A stretch of DNA of 64,000 bases from contig JBKBKN010000007.1 of assembly GCA_046294625.1 (NCBI GenBank), positions 82,156 through 146,155 on the forward strand, read 5' to 3'. Under the pieces are notes generated by a model. It searched no databases. It was not told where the DNA came from and saw only the letters and a program-made list of their open reading frames with translations. This document shows, piece by piece, positions 20,501-26,002 of this stretch (positions are counted from its first letter, which is position 1; the number at the start of each line of letters is the position of its first letter). A program made the translations under genes and the position numbers. Source of the stretch: JBKBKN01 sp046294625. GTDB lineage: Bacteria; Bacteroidota; Bacteroidia; M30B66.

Positions 20501-21396
20501 CCGGAGATGCCATTGGGGTTGGTGATGATAATTTCATATACGGTATTGCCACAGGCAAGCTCTAGACCCGGATGGGAAGTAAGGTCAGCAGCTACAGGAT
20601 TAGCCATTGCTCCAAAAGATTCGGTAGACATGATTGCCAATCCGCTTTCATTACCTCCTTCAACTAACTTCACTCCGGTTCGTGCATTAAAAATCTGATT
20701 ATACACGTAAATTTCGGGGATACCATCCTGATTGAAATCTGCTAAACCCAATGACGAACCAAATCTGGCATTAGGAAAATAGCCGTATTGCTCATTTGAT
20801 TTCCAGCGCAAAGTGCCATCATGATTGTAACAATACAAAAAGCGGCGATCGCCTACAGGATTTGACGTATGATCGACCGAAGCAACAAATATTTCTGCAA
20901 AACCATCACCATCCACATCGGCTATGGCAATAGGCGTAGGTCCTACCCATGCCAGAAATGGCGTATTAATGGTAAGTTGGTTTAAACCGGTCAAGCCATT
21001 TAATACCCGAAGATTTTTTGTTCGACGTGGTTCATTGACCTGAATATCGTCTGTGGACATAATTACTACATCCGGAATTCCATCGCGATTAATATCTCCT
21101 ACCAAAGGCGATTGATAAACGGGAACTTCTTCAATGCTTTGCCATTGAACAGAAAAATTCAAGGCATCGCCCGGAACGGAAAATTCGCAACTTGGCTCAC
21201 AAATCAAGAGCACATCGTCGCAAGGGCAATCCGGATCGAAGGCATCGACGAAACCGTCTCCATCGTCATCAATTCCATTGTCGCAAATTTCAACTTGTGC
21301 TTGCGCCATAAGCACAGTGCAGGTGAAAAAAGCAAGTAAGATTCCTTTGATCAAACTCAGCATAGCAGTATTTTTATCTTCACCACTTCTGTTCAT
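11584..21396 (-). CDS. Giant repetitive T9SS cargo (SprB-like surface protein, type B sorting domain)
   Basis: A 3270-residue secreted protein. The signal peptide ends MAQAQ; Met12 is an alternative start that gives a cleaner signal. Next is a calcium-loop-like CDNGIDDDGDGFVDAFDPDC (38-57) and an FG-GAP/VCBS-like propeller (about 80-520; loops such as DINRDGIPD, DVDGDGFAE, DFNQDGIPE). A CARDB-like beta domain follows (about 560-695). Then come 21 Ig-like modules of about 82 residues (784-2518), four cadherin/VCBS-like modules (2519-2913), two more Ig-like modules and a PKD-like domain. The last 90 residues are a type B (gliding-motility-associated) sorting domain: SPNGDGVHDKF, FNRWGVKVYES, DWDGT, YYYILQF. 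It heads a unit with PorP/SprF and PorE-like genes. It is probably an adhesin or motility-type filament; the ligand is unknown. Confidence 0.9.
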   Translation of the reverse strand: MNRSGEDKNTAMLSLIKGILLAFFTCTVLMAQAQVEICDNGIDDDGDGFVDAFDPDCPCDDVLLICEPSCEFSVPGDALNFSVQWQSIEEVPVYQSPLVGDINRDGIPDVVIMSTDDIQVNEPRRTKNLRVLNGLTGLNQLTINTPFLAWVGPTPIAIADVDGDGFAEIFVASVDHTSNPVGDRRFLYCYNHDGTLRWKSNEQYGYFPNARFGSSLGLADFNQDGIPEIYVYNQIFNARTGVKLVEGGNESGLAIMSTESFGAMANPVAADLTSHPGLELACGNTVYEIIITNPNGISGNTMNAITIEGRNDGFTSIADIDLDGQLDVIVATRGGTADLYVWNPRGTPSVIASRSLPNTGGNWTGLPFIGDMDNDCTPEIGVTRSRRVYALKYNGTPTLALKWTLVTSDVSGFTGITMFDFNQDGISELVYRDETNLRIINGSGTSAVDIATFECISGTGAEMPVVADVDGDGQAEICVTCGNNSINVGHVALFGPLNQVWAPCRRIWNQYSYHNVNINNDLTVPIQQQPHQILLSNVQCPFSQCNENRPFNTFLQQATTYTQDGCPVYLATDLQLTLVGQQECDGSETYNLNLVIKNVGDVNADTGAVVSFYNGSPFQSGATLINTTPSPIKLNQILTPGDSVIVAVSIDISLLPKPFNLFVVLNDNGTQPSPITFPITTYPECDYTNNVVSISSVDCCEFGDLSIDAIGPSVLEICAGSSITLSVEASSSAGIAASNIQWTLPAGGNVTGENLVITQGGNYQVTVTDNSLCSVDTTIQVTLVPLPTTANAGNNIAICAETFNLQGNTPSVGSGLWTLLSGSGNIVNPASPTSAVNNVGIGVNRFVWTITNGSNCVSRDTVSVTRIPFPDQSVAGNNQQVCATSANLNANFPLIGTGTWSVISGTGVFSDINAPTATVSNLSPGNNVFQWTISNGICPPNVSQVTITRFLPPSPSVPGSAQEICGTVATLTATAPNIGTGLWTQSTGSGNILNPASPTTPVSNLSPGVNTFIYTVTNGNCPPNTASTTITVSDSTIVANAGADQQVCSVTAQLNASVPAAGIGTWTLVSGSGNIINPSSPTSQVDGLGIGANVFRWTLVNGSCTSFDDVVILRDAVPSQAVVSPNQQICENTTQLNAQIPNVGVGVWTLLEGSGNILNPNTNNTTVNNLLPGANVFQWAVSNGVCPPSTAQLVIQVDELIQANAGSDQQVCSESVNLNAVNPSSGSGTWTLVSGSGNISNPNQPNTLVNNLGFGVNTFRWTVTNGTCVTQDEVVITRDQLPTPANAGTDQQVCGTAVQLNGNVPSVGTGIWTLISGAGNIDNAGSASTVVNNLQPGNNVFAWTISNGACPPSTAQVTVTVDEIPVQANAGADFSICATTANLLGNTPSAGIGTWTVISGGATVGNINNPNSSVSGLSSGANVFRWTIVNGACETFDEVTITRDELPSTAVAGTDQQICANTATLNANTPAIGSGLWTLISGSGVITDPANPTSSVTDLQPGNNIFSWTVSNGACPPSVAQVIISVDEISQPANAGDDVSICDNSFVLQGNASNNGTGVWTIISGGGDLSDVNNPNATISALPIGTTVLSWTITAGVCISTDQVSITVNQAPDVAQAGADQQICVTSTGLNGNSPVNGTGVWTLITGQGNILSPNSPVTEVNNLLPGINVFRWTISLGNCPPSFDEVSIVVDENNLTANAGPDQIICETQTQMAAILPEGSTGVWSFISGSGTINDITNPNTVLQELSIGTVVLQWKVMRGACSDSAQVTITFSSFPDAANAGADQTICSDQTALDANNPEVGSGTWSVITGSGNFSNANQFNTTVSGLAVGVNVLQWTITNGACPPSTDQVVIIREEINLEANAGADFSVCAETANLAAITPPFGVGVWSVVSGGANVQDPNNINSAVNGLSPGTNVFRWTVSSGSCPPVSDEVTITRNLPPSSAFAGADQIVCGANATLNAAEPAIGTGIWTLIAGSGNIQNNTSNISLVNNLQVGANQFVWTVSNGVCPPSVDTVLIEREKNASPANAGPDQQICAESTQFAAATPQNGTGEWTLVSGSGVIADASNPISPVSGLGIGANIFRWTVNTPGGSCPPTDDDVVITRFAPPSDAIVGEDLTTCQPQANLSAVLPAVGVGIWQVFSGNSIVSDPSNPNSLVTGLEIGNNVFEWRVSNGVCPPSGALFTINRIENVEAAVTAVVDVCGTDAQLTGNLPNGATGTWTLVSGSGSIQDPSSPTTTVSGLSFGTNTFLWTLIFADCDPVSALATVNSFEQPTTAFAGADQTSCGTSVQLQASAPTIGNGTWSVLTGNATFSDVNNPQSLATDLLPGINQFIWNVSNGVCLSVSDTVAIQVDENPLTADAGEDQTICIDNITLNAMSPVQGTGSWMVLSGLGNFDNTAIPNPFVNNLAFGVNTFVYTVTFGDCQVFDQVSITRLTPPVANAGADTFLCSNTLQLNANLPAGASGTWAILSGSGTIDDVNNPNAVISNLQEGANVLSWTLTLGDCPPSSANIVINFSCNTPPTTVNDFFITDEDVSVSGNFITNNFDPDGTELTADTTPVVGPSNGTVIINPDGSFTYTPNPLFNGQDTIVVNVCDNGIPLPPACALDTIIITVNPLNNPPVAINDTAFTTRNTPVSGNMMDNNFDPDGTALTLDTVPVFGPRNGSIVINSNGNFTYTPNDNFLGIDTIVVLVCDSGIPLPPICVFDTLFVFVNDSILQQLPPQTENDNFTTSEDVPLGGNIMANNSNPNGNPMVVDTIPVNGPSNGSFTITPDGTFTYIPNANWSGIDTIVVLVCDSVIEPVLCANDTIIIVVNAVNDPPVTVNDVVSGPFNQPISGNMNDNNFDPEGTDLVVNGVIAGPSNGSFVIDSLGNYTYTPNTGFAGNDTVIILVCDNGIPLPPACAFDTLIITIMMPNIEVNAGSDQSICGNSALLSGNSLTPPDSGVWTQISGSGNILNPNENITLVENLSLGNNQFVWSVTSQGFTVSDTVNILVNPPATVANAGPDQVICRDSTVLAANVAVDGVGTWSVISGSGNFISASQNNTPLNGISPGLNQFVWTIVNGPCSSSDTVNVVFIDIPPPPVPADTSICVGQDYVLPIPIGTGFDYVWTSNNTNVVFGQPTNNGIPVSNLPSGATIRFTLTASSEGCSSSSFFDLVILPILFSACDTTQPIFIPDGFSPNGDGVHDKFVIYNLPDGARVRLQVFNRWGVKVYESNDYKNDWDGTCNVNTSLVLAGDALPESTYYYILQFDFEFSPRVGYLTLWR
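11587..11860 (-). other. Type B T9SS sorting domain of the giant cargo
   Basis: Encodes the C-terminal 90 or so residues with the landmarks FIPDGFSPNGDG, VFNRWGVKVYES, NDWDGT and the final RVGYLTLWR. Known role of this domain family: signal for T9SS export through a PorP/SprF-dependent route, exemplified by SprB. Confidence 0.85.
12150..12655 (-). repeat. Last two Ig-like modules (copies 22-23) of the giant cargo
   Basis: Two more copies of the 82-residue module (NAGSDQSICGN...GVWTQISGSGN and NAGPDQVICRD...GTWSVISGSGN) lie downstream of the cadherin-like block, so that block interrupts or was inserted near the end of an originally continuous array. Confidence 0.8.
12655..13840 (-). repeat. 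Four tandem cadherin/VCBS-like modules (about 95-100 residues each)
   Basis: Each copy has the pattern NDNN or NNFDPDG, GPSNGS, GxFTYTPN, GxDTIVVLVCD. They begin TTVNDFFITDEDV, AINDTAFTTRNTP, ENDNFTTSEDVP and VNDVVSGPFNQP. The Asp-rich loops suggest calcium-dependent rigidity, as in cadherin-like bacterial adhesins. Copies are similar at the protein level but not identical in DNA. Confidence 0.85.
13840..19045 (-). repeat. Array of 21 Ig-like modules of about 82 residues (about 246 bp)
   Basis: Every copy reads roughly ANAGxDQxIC, then LNANxPxxGxGxWTLxSGSGNI, NPxxPxxxVxNLxxGxNxFxWTxxNGxC. I counted 21 between residues about 784 and 2518. Linkers alternate: even copies end in a Pro-type linker (TRDQLP, TRNLPP, TRFAPP) and odd copies in an acidic one (VDE, REE, REK). 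The true repeat unit is therefore a pair of modules of about 165 residues (about 495 bp). Confidence 0.88.
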
Positions 21397-21709
21397 GGTT
21401 CGGTAATTTTTCTTTTTGTGCGGATTTATTGCAATTATCCGATTTTAATTCAAAAGTGCTCAGACTTGTTAATAAGTATTAATTGAACGGGCGCAAGTTG
21501 TTAAAAAAACGATGTTAATAAGCAAAGATTCAGGAATTAACTCATCTGCTCTCTTTCAAGTGAAACGCCTTGCGCTATTGCCTTCAGCAAAACCAACTTC
21601 AACTAATACTTTGTAATTCAGCACATTGAATAATTACCGTAGATTTCTCTGCATGGCGCTCTGTTTAGTTCAATCGAAGGGATTATGGAATTATCCCTTT
21701 ATCGTAATG
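21397..21709. other. Intergenic stretch, no gene seen
   Basis: This 313-bp AT-rich gap lies between the lipoprotein gene and the giant cargo gene, both on the minus strand. It must hold the promoter of the cargo unit, but no clean TTTG/TAnnTTTG pair was found. A 7-bp stem AAGGGAT/ATCCCTT (21677-21683 and 21693-21699) lies just past the end of the lipoprotein gene. It lacks a T-run on the minus strand, so it is at best a weak terminator. Confidence 0.4.
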
Positions 21710-22615
21710 CTATTGCTTACGTACAATTTTATATAAAGTTTTACTTTTCATGTTCATGGGCATTTTCATCCCCATCATATTTATGGATGCTCTCATGTCG
21801 GTGAGTGATTCTGAATCTAAAATTTCTCCTGTTTTCAGGTTTATGGTGAAGAATCCTTCACTATCGCCATCTATTTCCATCATAGATCCTAGCAAACCGG
21901 TGATGTCTTTGCTTTTAGACTTTGCTGTTTTCACGAGCCCTTTCATCGTTATTCGCGCTTCATCGCCAGCGACACTTTCGAGTTTGTATTCATTTTCTGA
22001 CTCAAAGGTGATGAACATATCCAAAGTGAAATTATTCTTCCAGCTTTCGCCGATTTTAACCGGTTTGTCTGGAAAAATCTGATACTGTGCAAATGAAGAC
22101 TTAATGCTTTCATCTGTAAATTTGTTGAGCATGAGTCGAACAGCCGGATTGGGCCGCAAATCTTCGTCCATTATTTCACTCATCATTTCCTGTAATCCTT
22201 TAATATCTCTAACAGAGCCATTATTGGAAATTTTCATATCTATTGACTTACCCACCAAGTAAAATTGCGGCATATTTGCAGCAGAAACATCTTCCATAGG
22301 CTGATCACTATCAAACGTCATGCTTGAATCATCGGATCTGATGTCAGAAATAATTCTTTTGTAGATGGTTTGCACATCATACACTGAATCTTTATCCACC
22401 CCGGAGATTTCCCAATCAATCCAAGTTTGCTGAATATTTTCGGTGTTGATTTTCATCCCCATGGTTTCCTGACTCATGGTGGATGAAGTATGAGAATATA
22501 CTTCGTAAACCTGACCGGGTTCAAAACGATAAGCTAAATTGTAGCGGGTTGATTGATCGCAGGAAGCGAATAAAAATATTGATGCAATAAACATCAAAAT
22601 GTTGAATTTTTTCAT
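21710..22615 (-). CDS. Putative lipoprotein, DUF6263-like
   Basis: A 301-residue exported protein with a lipobox at its N-terminus (IFLFASC, Cys19 followed by Asp), so it should be lipidated. The mature part begins YNLAYRFEPGQVYEVYSHTS and has a repeated pattern of short strands. It ends with a domain about use and residual expression of modified residues (GFFTINLKTGEILDSESLTDM) typical of DUF6263-type Bacteroidota lipoproteins. No enzyme motif is seen. It lies 58 bp after the mannose-1-phosphate guanylyltransferase gene on the same strand and may be the last gene of that operon. The DUF assignment is from memory of the family pattern. Confidence 0.7.
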   Translation of the reverse strand: MKKFNILMFIASIFLFASCDQSTRYNLAYRFEPGQVYEVYSHTSSTMSQETMGMKINTENIQQTWIDWEISGVDKDSVYDVQTIYKRIISDIRSDDSSMTFDSDQPMEDVSAANMPQFYLVGKSIDMKISNNGSVRDIKGLQEMMSEIMDEDLRPNPAVRLMLNKFTDESIKSSFAQYQIFPDKPVKIGESWKNNFTLDMFITFESENEYKLESVAGDEARITMKGLVKTAKSKSKDITGLLGSMMEIDGDSEGFFTINLKTGEILDSESLTDMRASINMMGMKMPMNMKSKTLYKIVRKQ

Positions 22616-22673
22616 GTAGGGTTGGGTTTGATTGTAGAGTTAGAATGGTAAGAAAGTGATGTGAAATGGTGGG

Positions 22674-23765
22674 TTAAACAAAATGTTCTCCTATGCCTGC
22701 TTTTACATCAATCACAATTTGTTTGATGGCTTGTTCTTTATCTTTTCTACATATCAATAAAACATCTTTTGTATCAACTACAATATAATCCTTTAAGCCT
22801 TCAATCACAACAAGTTTATTTTTAGGAGCGCTAATAATGCACTCTTTGGCATCGTAAAACAAGACATTTCTCGAAAGTGCGGCATTTTGGTTTTCGTCTT
22901 TCCCTGCATTCTCGTAGAGTGAGCCCCAAGTGCCTAAGTCAGACCAGCCAAAATCGGATGGAATCACATACACATTCTTGGCTTTTTCCATGATGCCATA
23001 ATCGAAAGAAATGCTCGTGCAGCGAGCATATGCCGCGTCGATAAATTCTGCTTCTCGTTTGGTGAAATAGATGCTGTTGCCTTGCAGAAAGAGCTCAATC
23101 ATATCGGGTAGAAACATTTTGAAAGTGGTGATCAGTGTGGTTGCCGAACTGATAAAAATTCCTGAATTCCAAAGAAACTCTCCGCTTTTAACAAAAGTGC
23201 GGGCAAGCTCAAGATTGGGTTTCTCTGTAAATGTCTTAACCTTTTTCACACGATCATTCAATGCATTGGGTTCCTGAATGAATTGAATATATCCATAGCC
23301 CGTATCGGGTCTATTGGGCTTTATACCCAAGGTTAGCAAAGCCGGATGCGATGCCGCAAATTCTGATGCAGTGTTTACACAACGGATAAACTCTTCTGTC
23401 CGGATAATCAAATGGTCAGCCGGCGCAATCACTACCACTGCCTTATCATCTTTTGCATAGATCTTCGATGTAGCATAGGCAATGCATGGGGCTGTGTTTC
23501 TTCGCACCGGCTCAAGCAATATTTGATCTCCGCCTATAAGTGGTATTTGCTCCTTTACAATCGGTGCATATTGTTTGTTGGTAACGATGTAAATATTTTC
23601 AAGAGGGCAAAAGTCGCTAAAGCGCTCAACTGTTTCCTGTAGTAGCGTTTTTCCGGTTCCTAAAATATCCAGAAACTGCTTAGGATATCCTTGTCTGCTC
23701 ATGGGCCAAAATCTGCTCCCGATACCTCCGGCCATGATGATGCAGTAATAATTTTGCTTTTGCAT
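22674..23765 (-). CDS. manC: Mannose-1-phosphate guanylyltransferase
   Basis: A 363-residue nucleotidyltransferase that makes GDP-mannose from mannose-1-phosphate and GTP. The signature GGIGSRFWPMSR is at residues 13-24, with PKQF just after, APADHLI at about 115 and the FTEKP motif at about 177. It has only the transferase part, without the C-terminal mannose-6-phosphate isomerase domain of bifunctional ManC/AlgA. GDP-mannose feeds surface glycans and protein glycosylation, but the gene is separated from the glycan locus at 28.5-47 kb. It lies 2 bp after the aminotransferase gene and is translated from ATG as MQKQNYYCIIMAGG. Confidence 0.92.
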   Translation of the reverse strand: MQKQNYYCIIMAGGIGSRFWPMSRQGYPKQFLDILGTGKTLLQETVERFSDFCPLENIYIVTNKQYAPIVKEQIPLIGGDQILLEPVRRNTAPCIAYATSKIYAKDDKAVVVIAPADHLIIRTEEFIRCVNTASEFAASHPALLTLGIKPNRPDTGYGYIQFIQEPNALNDRVKKVKTFTEKPNLELARTFVKSGEFLWNSGIFISSATTLITTFKMFLPDMIELFLQGNSIYFTKREAEFIDAAYARCTSISFDYGIMEKAKNVYVIPSDFGWSDLGTWGSLYENAGKDENQNAALSRNVLFYDAKECIISAPKNKLVVIEGLKDYIVVDTKDVLLICRKDKEQAIKQIVIDVKAGIGEHFV

Positions 23766-23767
23766 AC

Positions 23768-25054
23768 TTAGTCTTTTATGGCCTTCAAGGCGTTTTCAAG
23801 GGATTTGATGATCATGGCTACTTCGTCCCTTTTGCACGTGCCCACCGATACTCTAAACCATGAAGATGTTTTTGAAGCACCGAAAGCATTGAAAGGCACA
23901 ATGGCAATGCCTGCCTGCTCCAAGAGATAGGACGTTGTTTGCGCTGTGCTTTCTATAATGGTGCCATCAGCAAGTTTTTTGCCTTTCAAGTCAATCTTAA
24001 CTGTCAGATATAGCGCTGCCGCCGGCTCTACAGCATCTACCGGCATCCCTTGTGCTTTGAGCAATTGTATACCATCATACAAGCCCTTTAGTCTGAAGTG
24101 CAATTCTTCTTTTAATTGATCGAGATAAGCTGAAGTCGCATGAGAATCAGAAAGATATTCTGCTGTTGCTACTTGTTCTGCTTTGGGCGCCCATGCACCA
24201 ATATGGCCAAGGATACTTTTCATTTTCGCGATTATATGCGAAGGTCCAAATGCCCAGCCAATGCGAACGCCCGTTGCGGCAAAAGCTTTTGACAAGCCAT
24301 CAATGAAAATGGTATAAGGTCTTGCATCCGGATTGAGTTCTACAGGATTGTAATGCTTTGCATCACCATAAGTCAAGGTCCAATAAATTTGATCATAAAG
24401 CAGGTACAATGGCTTCTGACCCGGCCCTCTTCTCAAATTTTCTGCAACCACCTCATCTGTGATTTCTTTCAATTGTTGTTTGCCAAAAATTGTCCCGGTG
24501 GGATTGAGCGGTGAACAAAGGGCAAGTAGCGTAGCATCCTTTAATAATGGCCTGATCTCATCCACTACCGGCATAAAGTTATTTTCCGAACTGGTTTCCA
24601 CAAAAACCTGCTGTGCATGAGCCAAATGTGTGTAGTGATTGTTGTTCCACGATGGTACCGGAAAAACGACTTTATCATCGGCATCGAGCAGTGTTTGATA
24701 GAGTGCATAAATGAGTGGCCTCGCACCTCCGGTAATTAAATAGTCATCGACTGGATAGTCTAAACCGAGATTGGACTTGATAAACGAAGCTACAGATTGT
24801 CGCAAGGCAAGAATTCCATTGGCCGGAGGATAATTAGTCTGATTGGCATCGTATGCTTTCTTGATGAGTAGTTTCAGTTCATCGGGTATAGGGAAAATTG
24901 CGGGGTCAAAATCTCCAATGGTCAGGTTGTAAATCTTCTTACCTTTTTTGATAAGCTCATTGATTTCGCCTGCTAGTTTAATGATTTCAGAGCCCTGAAG
25001 GTTTGCTGCCATTTTTGAAACAGGCAATGCTTTTGCTACTGTAGATGTTTCCAT
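23768..25054 (-). CDS. PLP-dependent aminotransferase, class I/II (aspartate aminotransferase fold)
   Basis: A 428-residue fold-type I aminotransferase. Visible motifs are IYNLTIGDFDP near the N-terminus, LCSPLNPTGT, LLYDQIYW (Asp and Tyr for the cofactor), DGLSKAFAATGVRIGWAFG with the Schiff-base Lys, and the substrate-binding Arg in SSWFRVSVGTCKR. These enzymes move amino groups between an amino acid and a 2-oxo acid; the exact substrate cannot be fixed. It is sandwiched 2 bp from the genes on each side (SprT-like upstream, manC downstream), so the three are probably co-transcribed, although their functions do not form one pathway. Confidence 0.88.
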   Translation of the reverse strand: METSTVAKALPVSKMAANLQGSEIIKLAGEINELIKKGKKIYNLTIGDFDPAIFPIPDELKLLIKKAYDANQTNYPPANGILALRQSVASFIKSNLGLDYPVDDYLITGGARPLIYALYQTLLDADDKVVFPVPSWNNNHYTHLAHAQQVFVETSSENNFMPVVDEIRPLLKDATLLALCSPLNPTGTIFGKQQLKEITDEVVAENLRRGPGQKPLYLLYDQIYWTLTYGDAKHYNPVELNPDARPYTIFIDGLSKAFAATGVRIGWAFGPSHIIAKMKSILGHIGAWAPKAEQVATAEYLSDSHATSAYLDQLKEELHFRLKGLYDGIQLLKAQGMPVDAVEPAAALYLTVKIDLKGKKLADGTIIESTAQTTSYLLEQAGIAIVPFNAFGASKTSSWFRVSVGTCKRDEVAMIIKSLENALKAIKD

Positions 25055-25056
25055 TT

Positions 25057-25686
25057 TTAAAATATTTTTACGCCGTTAAAGTGCTTTTCTAAGACTTCCA
25101 CTTCGGCTAATTCATTCACTAAATATTTTTTTCCTGAATGCAGTTCGATGCAGGTATAAAACTTTCTTCGTTTTTCTTTGCGAATAAACATTCTCCCTGT
25201 ACTGATGCGAAACACTGTATCTTCTTCAAGGTCGCAAAGATAGTGCTTTTGCACTTGGTCAAACGATCGCAGTGCAAGCACCAACGATTTGTCGGCACAA
25301 CTTGATGCTGCGGGATTTGACATATATTTTTCGAGCGCCTTCAGCAAATCTTGTGGAAAAACATGCTCATTCATCAGCGGTTGCATCAGGCTTTTAAATT
25401 CATGTTTCCACTCTGAACCATGCGGCTTTACTTTGTTTTTAAATTTATTCCAATTGAGCAGATGGGCATATTCATGTATCAAGGTGATCAAGAAAGCATA
25501 TGGATTCAAGTTATGATTGACACTGATGCGGTGCAAACGACCATCAGCCGAAGGCCTGAAATCGCCAAGCTTAGTATTGCGTTGTGAAGAAATATGCACA
25601 TGAGCAGGATATGTCTTTACTACAAATACCACATAATCATGGCTTTGAGCAGGAAGATATTTTAATAATGTTTGAATACCAGACAT
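25057..25686 (-). CDS. SprT-like zinc metalloprotease-fold protein
   Basis: A 209-residue protein with the zinc motif HEYAHLLNW at about residue 70 and a second conserved His in PHGSEWKHEFKSLM. This matches the SprT-like domain. Family members are zinc metallopeptidase-fold proteins (bacterial SprT; eukaryotic Spartan, which cleaves DNA-protein crosslinks). The C-terminal third (FRISTGRMFIRKEKRRKFYTC) looks like the small beta domain commonly following it, but without the four zinc-ribbon cysteines. First gene of the manC operon, with its start opposite a 316-bp gap. The substrate is unknown. Confidence 0.82.
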   Translation of the reverse strand: MSGIQTLLKYLPAQSHDYVVFVVKTYPAHVHISSQRNTKLGDFRPSADGRLHRISVNHNLNPYAFLITLIHEYAHLLNWNKFKNKVKPHGSEWKHEFKSLMQPLMNEHVFPQDLLKALEKYMSNPAASSCADKSLVLALRSFDQVQKHYLCDLEEDTVFRISTGRMFIRKEKRRKFYTCIELHSGKKYLVNELAEVEVLEKHFNGVKIF

Positions 25687-26002
25687 AACAAATACGGAAG
25701 GCTAAATTGCACAAAATCCAAAAGCGATGAATTTAAAACAAGTTAATTCATCAATGCAAATACATAAAAAGATTTTTCGACCAAAATAACAGTATTCTTG
25801 CTTGTTCTGTTTAATTAGAATGAACGCATCTTCAATTGGCAAATCCATTTTCAACTATACCATTACGGCTTTGAAAAGCGCTGTTGAATGTAAGGGCTTA
25901 TGATGTTAAAATGCCCAATTTTGCATTTACAGCGCGTGGAAAAGCTTTTTATTCACAATAATTTGATATTTTTGGGCAATAAATCACACACATAATCATA
26001 TA
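25687..26002. other. Divergent intergenic region
   Basis: A 316-bp AT-rich region between the minus-strand SprT-like gene and the plus-strand 797-residue cargo gene, so it should contain two divergent promoters. A TAnnTTTG box (TATTTTTG, 25967-25974) lies 28 bp before the cargo ATG. No good -33 TTTG was found at the usual 17-23 bp spacing. No other structure is evident. Confidence 0.5.

Noticed and set aside
21677..21699. Hairpin after the lipoprotein gene as an intrinsic terminator
   Set aside because: Stem of only 7 bp and no T-run on the minus strand.
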